From Salipaludibacillus keqinensis (GTDB lineage Bacteria > Bacillota > Bacilli > Bacillales > Salisediminibacteriaceae): DNA of 64,000 nt. The first letter of the stretch is position 1, and the number at the start of each line of letters is the position of its first letter. Below are positions 41,770 through 50,222 of this stretch, one piece after another. The notes below the pieces were generated by a model, which had not been told where the DNA came from, made no database searches, and saw only the letters and a list, made by a program, of their open reading frames with translations. The stretch covers positions 434,001 through 498,000 of the forward strand of contig NZ_PDOD01000002.1 of NCBI RefSeq assembly GCF_003226325.1. Reading direction: 5' to 3'. Position numbers and translations under genes: made by a program.

Positions 41770-43167
41770 TTAATCTTTAGTTGCCTTCTTTTGCGGGTTT
41801 TTGATAAACATCGATATGACAAAACCAATAAATGCTAGCCCCGTCGCGACCCAGAAAGAGATATTCACGCCTTGAATCATTGCTTCGTTGTCCGACACGC
41901 CATTGGCAGCAGATGCAGCACCGACCGACATCATCGTAACAAGAAAAGCTGTACCCAGCGATCCGCCAACTTGACGAAGGGTATTATTCATCGCCGTCCC
42001 GTGGGGAATGAGTCTTTCCGGAAGCTGATTCAAGCCAGCAGTTGTAATTGGCATCAAGACCATGGCCAGACTGAGCATACGAAAGGCATGAACGGTCGTC
42101 ATATAGGTAAACGAGGTGTCTTCTGTCAGCCTTGTAAACAAAAAAGTCATGACTGTCAGTAACCCCATCCCGCTAATGGATAGCCACCTTGCTCCGACTT
42201 TATCAAAAATACGCCCGGTAATGGGATTCATCAAGCCCATCAGCAGAGCCCCTGGCAGTAACATTAATCCCGATTGAAATGCGGTTAACCCTAACATATC
42301 CTGCATATAAATCGGTAGGATCGTTGCTGCTCCAATCATCGACATAAACACGACAATTCCTATGATATTGGAGAGGGTAAACATGCTATATCTGAACACT
42401 CGAAATTCAAGGATCGGCTCCTTTAAGTTCAGCTGACGGAAAATAAACCACGTGAGAGAAACGAACCCGATCGACATCGTCACAATGACTTCTGTACTCC
42501 CCCATCCCGCAGCGCCTGCGGTACCGAATCCGTAAAGGAGGCCTCCAAAACCAAACGTAGACAAGACGATCGATAAGTAGTCGATTTTAGGAAACGTCTG
42601 TTTCGTCACGTTTTTCAGGACAAAATAAGCGGCAATTAAATCGATAATCGCAATAGGCAGGACGATGTAAAACAAGGCTCTCCATGGATATTGGTCCACG
42701 ACCCAGCCTGAAAGGGTCGGACCGATTGCTGGAGCAAAAGCAATGACCATACCAACAAGCCCCATCGCCTGCCCTCGTTTTTCTATAGGAAAAATCATAA
42801 ATAGGACCGTTTGCATGAGCGGGATCATGATTCCAGCTCCGCTCGCTTGCACAATTCTTCCTAAGATAAGGATTTCAAAATTCGGTGATAACGCTGCAAT
42901 AAGTGTTCCAACAGCGAAAAGACTCATCGCTGTCATGAACAGCTTTCTTGTCGTAAATTTTCCAATTAAAAAGGCCGTGATCGGTATCATAATCCCGTTC
43001 ACAAGCATGAAAATAGTGTTCAGCCACTGAGCTGTATTGGCATCGATTCCAAGATCTCTCATAATCGGCGGAATAGCTGTGACAAGTAGCGTCTGATTTA
43101 GTATCGCCACAAACGTGCCTGTAAGCAGTACAGCTACGAGTGGCACTTTATTTATCTTATCTGGCAC
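41770..43167 (-). CDS. MFS drug exporter, DHA2 (EmrB/QacA) type
   Basis: A 465-residue transporter with about 14 helices. LNQTLLVTAIPPIMRDL (motif D1), FLIGKFTTRKLFMTAMSLF (motif A), LILGRIVQASGAGIMIPLMQTVLF (motif B) and GLVGMVIAFAPAIGPTLSGWVVD (motif C, the antiporter motif) identify the DHA2 group of proton-coupled multidrug or lipid exporters. The substrate is unknown. The start is GTG 43167 after GGGGAG. 43168-43440 upstream holds no supported gene. Confidence 0.92.
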   Translation of the reverse strand: MPDKINKVPLVAVLLTGTFVAILNQTLLVTAIPPIMRDLGIDANTAQWLNTIFMLVNGIMIPITAFLIGKFTTRKLFMTAMSLFAVGTLIAALSPNFEILILGRIVQASGAGIMIPLMQTVLFMIFPIEKRGQAMGLVGMVIAFAPAIGPTLSGWVVDQYPWRALFYIVLPIAIIDLIAAYFVLKNVTKQTFPKIDYLSIVLSTFGFGGLLYGFGTAGAAGWGSTEVIVTMSIGFVSLTWFIFRQLNLKEPILEFRVFRYSMFTLSNIIGIVVFMSMIGAATILPIYMQDMLGLTAFQSGLMLLPGALLMGLMNPITGRIFDKVGARWLSISGMGLLTVMTFLFTRLTEDTSFTYMTTVHAFRMLSLAMVLMPITTAGLNQLPERLIPHGTAMNNTLRQVGGSLGTAFLVTMMSVGAASAANGVSDNEAMIQGVNISFWVATGLAFIGFVISMFIKNPQKKATKD

Positions 43168-43440
43168 GACCCTTCTCCCCTGTTCCCGTTCCTATTTGGA
43201 ACTTCCACGCTAAATATCTTCTTTAATCATACGTAACTCTGTAGAGAAACGAAAGGATTTAGGGTTATAGTTACTTGCACATTTTAGGTGAGAGAAGTCG
43301 GGCTTACGGTTTAAAAAAAATATTTCTATCATTATAGAAACCTATTTGTGAAAAAGCTCATCTATACTGTGCTTATATATTTTCTTTAAAGACAGCAAGA
43401 CAACCATGTACTTGCCGTCTTGAATCTCACCTTCATATCG

Positions 43441-43469
43441 TTGACAAAATTGGGGATGGAACATATAAT
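43441..43469 (+). promoter_or_regulatory. Perfect consensus sigma-A promoter
   Basis: TTGACA (43441-43446), exactly 17 bases, TATAAT (43464-43469). Both boxes match the sigma-A consensus at all six positions. The start should be near 43476. It drives the RNA below. Confidence 0.9.
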
Positions 43470-43475
43470 ACAGTC

Positions 43476-43737
43476 AATTACACAACCTTCACGTTGAGTA
43501 CCTATAATGGGGTCCATAAGAGGAGTATGTTTTATGAGTGTGAGCGTTCTTAACTAATCCGTAACTGGATATGTACGAAAAGGAAAAAATCGACATGACG
43601 TCGGTTTATTTAGCGTACCTTTTCGTACTTGTTAAGAACCAAGCATTCAAATGGCACGCTTCTATCCTTTTTTAGGTGCGTCTGTTCAACGTGAAGGGCG
43701 GTTAAACGCCTCAAGCGATTGCTTGAGGCGTTTTTTG
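43476..43737 (+). ncRNA. Probable structured noncoding RNA, about 262 nt
   Basis: The transcript expected from the consensus promoter runs to the terminator at 43704-43736. It has no translatable frame of useful length. Pairing segments nest in order: TTCACGTTGA (43488) with TCAACGTGAA (43686); GTACCT (43498) with AGGTGC (43674); AAGAGGA (near 43518) with TCCTTTT; GAGTGTG (43536) with CACGCTT; GTTCTTAAC (43546) with GTTAAGAAC (43631); GTACGAAAAGG (43573) with CCTTTTCGTAC (43618); CGAC (43591) with GTCG. The whole folds into one long rod with internal loops, a shape also seen in 6S RNA, though I do not recognise this sequence. It could instead be a leader for the gene at 43857. Confidence 0.7.
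43704..43736 (+). terminator. Terminator of the noncoding RNA
   Basis: AAACGCCTCAAGC, GATT, GCTTGAGGCG and six T. About 120 bases separate it from the downstream gene; a TATAAT at 43815-43820 could start that gene separately. Confidence 0.92.
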
Positions 43738-43856
43738 TGTACATTTTTTTAATAACTATTTATAGCGCCCTATTAAGGTTCAAATCTTAAGACGATAGAG
43801 TCGCCTAAGTTAAGTATAATATTGCCTATTTTTTAATAGAGAGGAAGATCATTATA

Positions 43857-45785
43857 ATGAACCACTCATCATTGCAACAACTTGACTATGACAGAATATT
43901 AAATACAGTTGCCTCCTTTGCCCATACTGACCGAGCTAAGCGAACGATCTTGGCAAGTGCACCAAAGCTTGTGAAAAAACACATTGACCACATGCTCAAC
44001 GAGGTACATCAGGCAGCGCGCATTTTAGAGATTAGTTCCAGTGTGCCCATTCACTCTCTGGATGAGGTTTCAACTTATCTTGAACAAGCACATAAAGGAC
44101 TGTTTTTAAGACCAAGCCAACTTGAGCGTGTCGTTTCTTTTCTCGAACATTGCCGCAAGCTTAAGACATTTATGAAAGACAAGATTTCCGTAGCTCCGGA
44201 TGTTGCCAACTATGTTCATTCGATAGCAGACATGACAGATGTTGAAAATGAGATTACTGGCAGCCTACGTCACGGCAAGATTGATGACTATGCCACACCT
44301 GAACTAGCGAATATAAGACGCCACCTTCGCTCAAAACAAGCGGAAGTGAAGGAAAAGGCTGAAGCGATGTGCCGATCCAAAAAGCTAGCCCCCTATCTTC
44401 AAGAGAATATGGTCGTTGAGAAAAATGGTCATTTTACGATACCAATCAAGAAACAGTATCGTTCAAAAGTTAATGGAAGCGTGGTCGATACCTCCGCTTC
44501 AGGCGCAACCGTTTTTATGGAACCAGCTGAAGTAGCTACTATATATGAGGAAGTGAATCATCTCATCATGGAAGAAGAACATGAAGTTGAAACCATCCTT
44601 TACCAGCTAACCGCTCTTGTTCTTGAAACAGAGGCAGATCTCCATATTGCAATGGAAACGATGCATCATTATGATGTGATTTTTGCTAAAGCGAAATATG
44701 GTCGTTCTATCGATGGCACTATTCCCGAGCTTAACGAATCATTCACGATTCACATTGATAAAGCGCGGCATCCCTTATTAGGAGAGCAAGCAGTCCCCCT
44801 TGCACTGCATCTAGGCATAGAAGAGCGAGCGCTTGTCATTACCGGACCAAATACGGGGGGAAAAACTGTCACGTTAAAAACAGTTGGTCTTCTAACATTA
44901 ATGGCGCAAACCGGCCTGATGATTCCAGCTGGTGAAAAAACGTCTCTTCATGTATTTCAAAAGATTTATGTCGACATTGGCGATGGGCAGAGCATTGAAC
45001 AAAATTTAAGTACATTTAGCTCTCGTCTTACAAACATCATTGATATATTAGAGCACGCAGATGATAAAACGCTAGTCCTTATTGATGAACTTGGCTCCGG
45101 AACGGATCCTAATGAAGGAATGGCCTTGGCTCAAGTTATCCTTGAACAATTGTTTGCTAAAGGTTCAACCATTTTAGCGACCACGCATTATCGTGAACTA
45201 AAGTCACTTGCCCAAACACATGATGGATTCCTTAACGGATCGATGGAATTTGATATTCAGACGCTTCAGCCCACATACCGACTTTTACTAGGTGAAACGG
45301 GGAACAGTCAAGCATTCGATATAGCTTATAAGCTTGGTCTGCATCCTGCGCTGATCAAACGAGCTCATCAACTAACCGATCAGCAGTCTAATGAGGATCG
45401 TTTCCCTGTTGACCAAACCGACCAAGTTCAGCAACGACGTTATGAAAAACAACTTGCGACGACAAAGTACGCGAGAAAGCAACGAAAGCCAAAGGAAGCG
45501 TCCATTCCATTGTTTAACCAAGGGGATAACGTCACCGTCTCTCCTAAAGGGGCCGTAGGTATCGTCTATAAAGGACCAGACGAGACAGGAAACTATCTTG
45601 TTCAAATCAAAGGAGAAAAGCATCGATTGAACCATAAGCGGTTAACACTGAAGATTCCTGCTAGGGAACTTTATCCTGAGGATTACGATTTTGACATCAT
45701 CTTTAAGTCTGTTGAGTATCGAAAAACGAAGCATAATCTGGACCGTAAACACGTCGAAGGTTTGAGTCTCCATGAGGAGGATTAA
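43857..45785 (+). CDS. MutS2-family ATPase lacking the Smr domain
   Basis: A 642-residue protein. The N-terminal helical and clamp regions (residues 1-300) are MutS2-like (DYDRILNTVASFAHT, SVVDTSASGATVFMEPAEVATIYEEVNHL). The ATPase core has Walker A GPNTGGKTVTLKTVGL near 330, STFSSRLTNII, Walker B LVLIDELGSGTDPNEG near 405 and ATTHYRELK. MutS2 of Bacillus is about 785 residues and ends in an Smr endonuclease domain; this one stops after a KOW-like segment (NQGDNVTVSPKGAVGIVYKG). It may act in ribosome rescue or recombination without the nuclease. A GAGAGGAAG site precedes ATG 43857. Confidence 0.85.
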   Translation: MNHSSLQQLDYDRILNTVASFAHTDRAKRTILASAPKLVKKHIDHMLNEVHQAARILEISSSVPIHSLDEVSTYLEQAHKGLFLRPSQLERVVSFLEHCRKLKTFMKDKISVAPDVANYVHSIADMTDVENEITGSLRHGKIDDYATPELANIRRHLRSKQAEVKEKAEAMCRSKKLAPYLQENMVVEKNGHFTIPIKKQYRSKVNGSVVDTSASGATVFMEPAEVATIYEEVNHLIMEEEHEVETILYQLTALVLETEADLHIAMETMHHYDVIFAKAKYGRSIDGTIPELNESFTIHIDKARHPLLGEQAVPLALHLGIEERALVITGPNTGGKTVTLKTVGLLTLMAQTGLMIPAGEKTSLHVFQKIYVDIGDGQSIEQNLSTFSSRLTNIIDILEHADDKTLVLIDELGSGTDPNEGMALAQVILEQLFAKGSTILATTHYRELKSLAQTHDGFLNGSMEFDIQTLQPTYRLLLGETGNSQAFDIAYKLGLHPALIKRAHQLTDQQSNEDRFPVDQTDQVQQRRYEKQLATTKYARKQRKPKEASIPLFNQGDNVTVSPKGAVGIVYKGPDETGNYLVQIKGEKHRLNHKRLTLKIPARELYPEDYDFDIIFKSVEYRKTKHNLDRKHVEGLSLHEED

Positions 45786-45877
45786 TTTTCTATTTATTGT
45801 GGTATAGGTCTTCGTAGCCACGACTCTTAAAGAAAGTCATTAGCTTCCTTTTAAAGGAATAAAAATGGATTATTTTT

Positions 45878-45917
45878 ACCTTTTTACGTGTTTTTCCTAA
45901 AAAGCACGTAAAAAGGT
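45878..45917. terminator. Inverted repeat after the MutS2-like gene
   Basis: ACCTTTTTACGTG and CACGTAAAAAGGT are perfectly complementary across 14 bases. No T run follows, so termination is possible but other roles remain open. The rest of 45786-46105 contains no feature except the ribosome site of the next gene. Confidence 0.5.
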
Positions 45918-46105
45918 CCCCCGTCTTTATCTCTTTTTTTGAAAATTTAGCAAAATGAAGCATTTACTAGTTTTCCTGAGTTATTCTTTGCAAACGCTTC
46001 ATTTTCCAGAGGTATCATTTTGAGAGACCATTTCTACACCTTTTCCCTAGGTGGTACACTTTGTCTCAGTGAACAATTACATATTTGAAAAAGGAGCTGC
46101 TGTGA

Positions 46106-47767
46106 ATGATGACGATTAAACGTCTTTGGAACAAAGCTTGGGATAGTCATTATCAAGCGAAGGATTTACTATTGTTTATGAGCGGCCGATCAGGTGGAGA
46201 ACCGCCATCGGATCAAAAAGGACGCATGGAGAAGGCGTCCGGAAAGATGACGGGGACGTATCGCGAACCTTCTCCTGATGGAAGAGATTTTACGACAAAA
46301 CAAATTGTCGGATTGTTTCTTGGTCCTCTATTATTTTTCTTTATTCTATTTTTCTTCCAACCAGAAGGACTTTCATTTGAAGCTCGTGGGGTCCTTGCTG
46401 GAACAGTTTGGATTGCAACATGGTGGATCACTGAAGCGATACCCATTCCAGTCACATCTCTATTACCCATTATTCTATTTCCGCTTGTAACAACAATGGA
46501 AGTCGGTGAAGTCACACCAAACTATGGTGACAATATTGTTTTCCTATTCCTAGGTGGATTCATCATCGCCTTAGCCTTGGAACGATGGAACCTACACAAA
46601 CGAATTGCTTTAACAATTATTAACACAATCGGGACGAGTACGAAACGTCTTATGCTTGGTTTCATGCTTGCGACGGCCTTTCTTTCTATGTGGATTTCCA
46701 ACACAGCTACAGCGATGATGATGGTTCCAATCGGAACAGCGATCATCTATCAGTTTTCCCATCTTATTGATGAAAAAACTGTACCAAATGCCAAGCAACA
46801 GGAGGAGATATTTGCAAAAGGCTTGATGATTGCTATCGCCTTTGCCGCTTCCATCGGTGGACTCGGAACCATTATTGGTACTCCTCCAAATACCATTTTG
46901 GCAGGGCAGCTTAGGGAAATCTTCGATGTAGACCTGTCTTTTGCAAATTGGATGATGTTTGGTGTTCCACTTGCAGCAGTTCTTTTAATCATTGCTTGGG
47001 TTTATCTCATCACCTTCGCCTTTCCAATGAAGATGACAGAAATTCCCGGCGGACGCGAGGTCGTAGATAACGAACGAAAAGCTTTAGGACCGATGAGCGC
47101 TGATGAAAAAATGGTCATGACGGTCTTTTCACTTACGGCTATTGCCTGGATTCTTCGCTCGTTTGTTTTGCAAGAATATGTACACGAAAGTATTGATGAT
47201 ACAATGATTGCGATTACCGGAGCGCTAGTTCTGTTTTTAATTCCTTCTTTTAAATATCAAGGAGTGAAACTAATGAACTGGCACACCGCAAAAGATGTAC
47301 CTTGGGGAATTCTCATCTTATTCGGTGGAGGTCTTGCCATTGCAGGAAGCTTTGGTGAAACGGGACTTGATGAGTGGATCGGTGAACAACTAACGGTCCT
47401 TGTCGGTGTTCAATTTATTGTCATCGTTTTGGCAGTGACGGTTTTAGTGGTCTTTTTAACAGAAATCACATCAAATACTGCCTCAGCCACGATGCTGATG
47501 CCAATTATGGCTTCTCTTGCTTACGCTATCGATGTCCATCCGTTCGCCATGATGGTTCCGGCAGCTATTGCAGCCTCTTGTGCATTTATGCTACCAGTAG
47601 CCACACCGCCAAACGCCGTTGTGTTCGGCTCCGGCTACTTGAAAATGGGTGACATGATTAAAGCTGGTTTTTGGATGAACCTGATTGCTATTATTGGTAT
47701 CGTTACATTTGTGATGCTACTACTACCGATCGTCTTCGGTATTGATTTAACTTCGTTTCCTGGGTAG
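46106..47767 (+). CDS. DASS (SLC13) sodium/dicarboxylate symporter
   Basis: A 553-residue carrier. After a polar 65-residue N terminus come about 11-12 helices. The conserved SNT motifs are LSMWISNTATAMMMVPIGTAI and FLTEITSNTASATMLMPIMASL, which bind Na+ and the dicarboxylate; IGGLGTIIGTPPNTILAG and MLPVATPPNAVVFGSG complete the SLC13 signature. Substrates of close relatives (SdcS-like) are succinate, malate and fumarate. AAGGAG lies nine bases before ATG 46106; the next codon is also ATG. It could supply malate for Mqo. Confidence 0.92.
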   Translation: MMTIKRLWNKAWDSHYQAKDLLLFMSGRSGGEPPSDQKGRMEKASGKMTGTYREPSPDGRDFTTKQIVGLFLGPLLFFFILFFFQPEGLSFEARGVLAGTVWIATWWITEAIPIPVTSLLPIILFPLVTTMEVGEVTPNYGDNIVFLFLGGFIIALALERWNLHKRIALTIINTIGTSTKRLMLGFMLATAFLSMWISNTATAMMMVPIGTAIIYQFSHLIDEKTVPNAKQQEEIFAKGLMIAIAFAASIGGLGTIIGTPPNTILAGQLREIFDVDLSFANWMMFGVPLAAVLLIIAWVYLITFAFPMKMTEIPGGREVVDNERKALGPMSADEKMVMTVFSLTAIAWILRSFVLQEYVHESIDDTMIAITGALVLFLIPSFKYQGVKLMNWHTAKDVPWGILILFGGGLAIAGSFGETGLDEWIGEQLTVLVGVQFIVIVLAVTVLVVFLTEITSNTASATMLMPIMASLAYAIDVHPFAMMVPAAIAASCAFMLPVATPPNAVVFGSGYLKMGDMIKAGFWMNLIAIIGIVTFVMLLLPIVFGIDLTSFPG

Positions 47768-47840
47768 ATGAGGGGGACTGCAGCTGTGGATTAAGTAGTT
47801 CCGATACCGTGGCGAACAGCTAAAATAACATACTATGATT

Positions 47841-47871
47841 AAAAAGCTTGGATATTAAATCCAAGCTTTTT
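47841..47871 (+). terminator. Terminator of the symporter gene
   Basis: AAAAAGCTTGG, nine bases, CCAAGCTTTTT. A perfect 11-bp stem with flanking T. Confidence 0.9.
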
Positions 47872-48107
47872 CTCGTCGCATTCGCAACATTAATCTCAGT
47901 TGATAATGAATTCGTTTTAAAACTATATTGTTCCTTTTAATTTCTGCCCAATCAGTATTAACCAGTTCACATTGCACAAAACAATAAAATCAATTTTTCA
48001 ATACTCATATGTCTTTGTCATTTTTCCGTGTGTCAGGAATGACGCCACTCCTCACGGCTACACGATTTCACATATTTTCCCACTGGCAGCCAGCCTTAAT
48101 CAGGATA

Positions 48108-48113
48108 TATAAT
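48108..48113 (+). promoter_or_regulatory. -10 box of the 42-residue peptide gene
   Basis: TATAAT at 48108-48113, about 35 bases before the start codon. A clear -35 box was not found. Confidence 0.45.
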
Positions 48114-48142
48114 GAGTTACCTTAACAGGAGGAGGAACCGAC

Positions 48143-48271
48143 GTGCATATGCTTATTAATTTACTCACCGGACTCTTTTCCATAACCGCTCTCTCTGTTT
48201 TTGGCTTTCAGTTTTTTGAATTCTTTCAGGCTGTTGCAGACCTAATTTCCCAATATAAACATCATTCATAG
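48143..48271 (+). CDS. Small hydrophobic peptide, 42 residues
   Basis: Begins at GTG 48143 (or ATG 48149) seven bases after AGGAGGAGG, an unusually strong ribosome site. It encodes a single membrane helix with many Phe (ALSVFGFQFFEFFQAVADLI) and a basic tail (QYKHHS). A TATAAT box precedes it and a good terminator follows at 48282, so this is a complete single-gene unit. It resembles in form small membrane peptides and type I toxins but carries no recognised family. Confidence 0.65.
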   Translation: MHMLINLLTGLFSITALSVFGFQFFEFFQAVADLISQYKHHS

Positions 48272-48281
48272 ACTGCCTTCG

Positions 48282-48316
48282 AAACCTTGTCAGAAAAATG
48301 CTGATAAGGTTTTTTC
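48282..48316 (+). terminator. Terminator of the small peptide gene
   Basis: AAACCTTGTCAG pairs with CTGATAAGGTT over seven bases, followed by six T. Confidence 0.75.
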
Positions 48317-48457
48317 AATACTCAACTTTCGTTCACTCAGTGTTACTGTGTCGATGATACCAGGTTGGGTTGCTTTCGTTTACTAAGATAATTATCTCTC
48401 ATACTTTACAGAAAAAAATATACACACCACACAATCATAATCCTCCATTGTGTAGTA

Positions 48458-48766
48458 TTATCCTCCTGCTTTAACTGCTTTCTTTGTTTTCCCACATCGC
48501 TTACACGTATAAATGCCAAATGATTTCATTTCTTGGTCATACGACTTTAATTCAAACTGGTGAAATCCGATTCTGCATAGAGGATGATGATGTTTTTTAA
48601 ACAGGAGAGAGCCGGAAATATGTATGAGCACCCCTGAAATCATCAGAATATATGGTACATACGAGAGCACTGGAATATCAACTACTAGAAGTAACCCTCC
48701 AACTAACACGACCGTCCAAGCGATCCATTTCATTTTTTCAAAAATAACAAACACATCCTTCAACAT
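48458..48766 (-). CDS. Membrane protein with C-terminal zinc-ribbon tail
   Basis: A 102-residue protein with two hydrophobic helices (about 13-30 and 36-55). A cytoplasmic tail rich in Cys and His follows (HHHPLCRIGFHQFELKSY, FGIYTCKRCGKTKKAV), which looks like a zinc ribbon of the type C..H..CxxC. Nothing else indicates a function. The start at ATG 48766 is weakly supported. It lies nine bases from the stop of nothing else and 10 bases downstream of the L12-like gene on the same strand. Confidence 0.65.
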   Translation of the reverse strand: MLKDVFVIFEKMKWIAWTVVLVGGLLLVVDIPVLSYVPYILMISGVLIHISGSLLFKKHHHPLCRIGFHQFELKSYDQEMKSFGIYTCKRCGKTKKAVKAGG

Positions 48767-48775
48767 CTTCTAAGT

Positions 48776-49045
48776 TTACAAGTGTTTCAAAGATTCTACG
48801 TATTCTCTTCCTTCGACTAATGAGAGGCCAAGAGTTTCTCTTGCTACTTTCACCGCCTGCACGTCTTTTCGATCTTCTAAAAGTTTGCGGATTTCATCAT
48901 TCACCGGCAACTCCTGGACTTCCAGCTTTTTTTTCACTAGATCTAACGTGTAATTCAAACTCTTGATGCGGCCACCAAGTCTATCAATCTTGACCATAAG
49001 GTAAAGTACCAGAACTAGCAAAATGGTTAATACCAATAATTCCAT
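48776..49045 (-). CDS. Membrane-anchored ribosomal L7/L12 C-domain-like protein
   Basis: An 89-residue protein: a membrane helix at residues 3-20, a coiled-coil region (IKSLNYTLDLVKKKLEVQE) and a C-terminal fold IRKLLEDRKDVQAVKVARETLGLSLVEGREYVESL. The last part matches the L7/L12 C-terminal pattern (AVKxxREATGLGLKEAKxxVE) that contacts GTPase factors in the ribosome. Related membrane-bound forms occur in Bacillaceae; the partner is unknown. AGGAGG precedes ATG 49045. It may be co-transcribed with the gene at 48458. Confidence 0.8.
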   Translation of the reverse strand: MELLVLTILLVLVLYLMVKIDRLGGRIKSLNYTLDLVKKKLEVQELPVNDEIRKLLEDRKDVQAVKVARETLGLSLVEGREYVESLKHL

Positions 49046-49135
49046 ATTTAGCCCTCCTAGAATTGGTTTCCTTGTTAGATATATTTACGGAGCAGAGGTT
49101 GATAAAGTTACAAGGTCAACAGTCATGCAGATTTT

Positions 49136-49506
49136 TGGCGACGTTCAATGCCTCCACTCCCTCTGAACGTCGTCAATCTCTCAAGTTAGCTACGTTCAGA
49201 TTCTTCGCTCCTCCTCAACGTCGCCAATCTCTCAAGTTAGCGACGTTCAATTTCTCCGCTCCTCCTCAACGTCTTCAATCTCTCAAGTTAGCGACGTTCA
49301 ATCTCTCCGCTCCTCCTCAACGTCTTCAATCTCTCAAGTTAGCGACGTTCAATCTCTCCGCTCCTCCTCAACGTCGCCAATCTCTCAAGTTAGCGACGTT
49401 CAATCTCTCCGCTCCTCCTCAACGTCGCCAAACTCTCAAGTTAGCGACGTTCAATCTCTCCGCTCCTCCTTAACGTCGCCAATCTCTAATGTTGGTGACG
49501 TTCAAC
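49136..49506. repeat. Tandem array of 51-bp hairpin units
   Basis: Seven units share CAATCTCTCAAGTTAG, each flanked by AACGTCGC (or AACGTCTT) and GCGACGTT and joined by a CAATCTCTCCGCTCCTCCTC spacer. In perfect copies AACGTCGC and GCGACGTT pair across 15 bases, so the array can form a row of small hairpins. The first and last units are more diverged, as expected for unit turnover. The 17-residue repeated frame seen on the plus strand follows from 51 being divisible by 3. Confidence 0.85.
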
Positions 49507-49630
49507 GACTTCTAATCCACCTGTTCGACTCCAATCTCTCAGCTTAACTATATCTCATTAAGTAATCTATTTACTCAATCATTACAGTTACATTTAAATA
49601 TCTTTTCACGCCATCGCACCAAAGTTACTC

Positions 49631-50170
49631 CTATGCCCATCCCTCCCATTCTTCCCGCAACAGGCCCATCCTAATGGAATCGTAATATTCTCCGTTATAA
49701 TAACGGCATTTTCGCATCCGTGCTTCCATCGTCATTCCTAGTTTTTCACCGACTCTGACCATTTGCTTGTTCCCTGACCACGTCGTATAGCCGACACGAA
49801 CGATGGCCAATTCGTTGAATAGATGATTGATCCATAATGTCAAAGCGGTTGTTCCAAATTCTCCACTCCAAAAATTAGAATCATAAATGCCAATTCCCAT
49901 TTCCAGCCACTTGGAAGGTTTATGTTCCCAATAATATCCCACTGTCCCAATCACTTGACCCTCCACTTCAATGAGCCAATAGTCATCTCGATTGATCACT
50001 GCATCTTTGTTTCTTACGTATTCCTGGTATGTCATTGTGTGGTGTTCAAAATAAGGGGCGTCCCATTTCTTCCATTCAGGATCCTTCTCTTTTCTAGTTA
50101 ACTCCCATAGCCGTAATAAATCTTCTTCTTGTACTTTTCTAATCATTAATCTTCCATTCTTATAAAACAA
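49631..50170 (-). CDS. RimJ/RimL-type GNAT acetyltransferase
   Basis: A 179-residue protein. MIRKVQEEDLLRLWELTRKEKDPEW is the N-terminal start of the fold, GTVGYYWEHKPSKWLEMGIGIYDSNFWSGEFGTTALTLWINHLF the coenzyme A site region, and VRVGEKLGMTMEARMRKCRYYNGEYYDSIRMGLLREEW the end. It matches the RimJ/RimL branch, which includes ribosomal-protein and antibiotic acetyltransferases. The start is TTG 50170 after GGAGG. It is downstream of the APH-fold kinase at 50223 on the same strand. Confidence 0.88.
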   Translation of the reverse strand: MFYKNGRLMIRKVQEEDLLRLWELTRKEKDPEWKKWDAPYFEHHTMTYQEYVRNKDAVINRDDYWLIEVEGQVIGTVGYYWEHKPSKWLEMGIGIYDSNFWSGEFGTTALTLWINHLFNELAIVRVGYTTWSGNKQMVRVGEKLGMTMEARMRKCRYYNGEYYDSIRMGLLREEWEGWA

Positions 50171-50222
50171 TTCATCTTCCTCCGTTTAGTTGTCATCGTC
50201 CGAGTTGTTATGCTGCACCTCT

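Noticed and set aside
43476-43737. T-box, M-box, c-di-AMP or lysine riboswitch
   Set aside because: None of the conserved motifs I know for these classes is present (for instance no AGGGTGG T-box sequence).
49063-49473. 136-residue repeat protein frame
   Set aside because: It is a by-product of the 51-bp array (51 is divisible by 3); no ribosome site or stable start.
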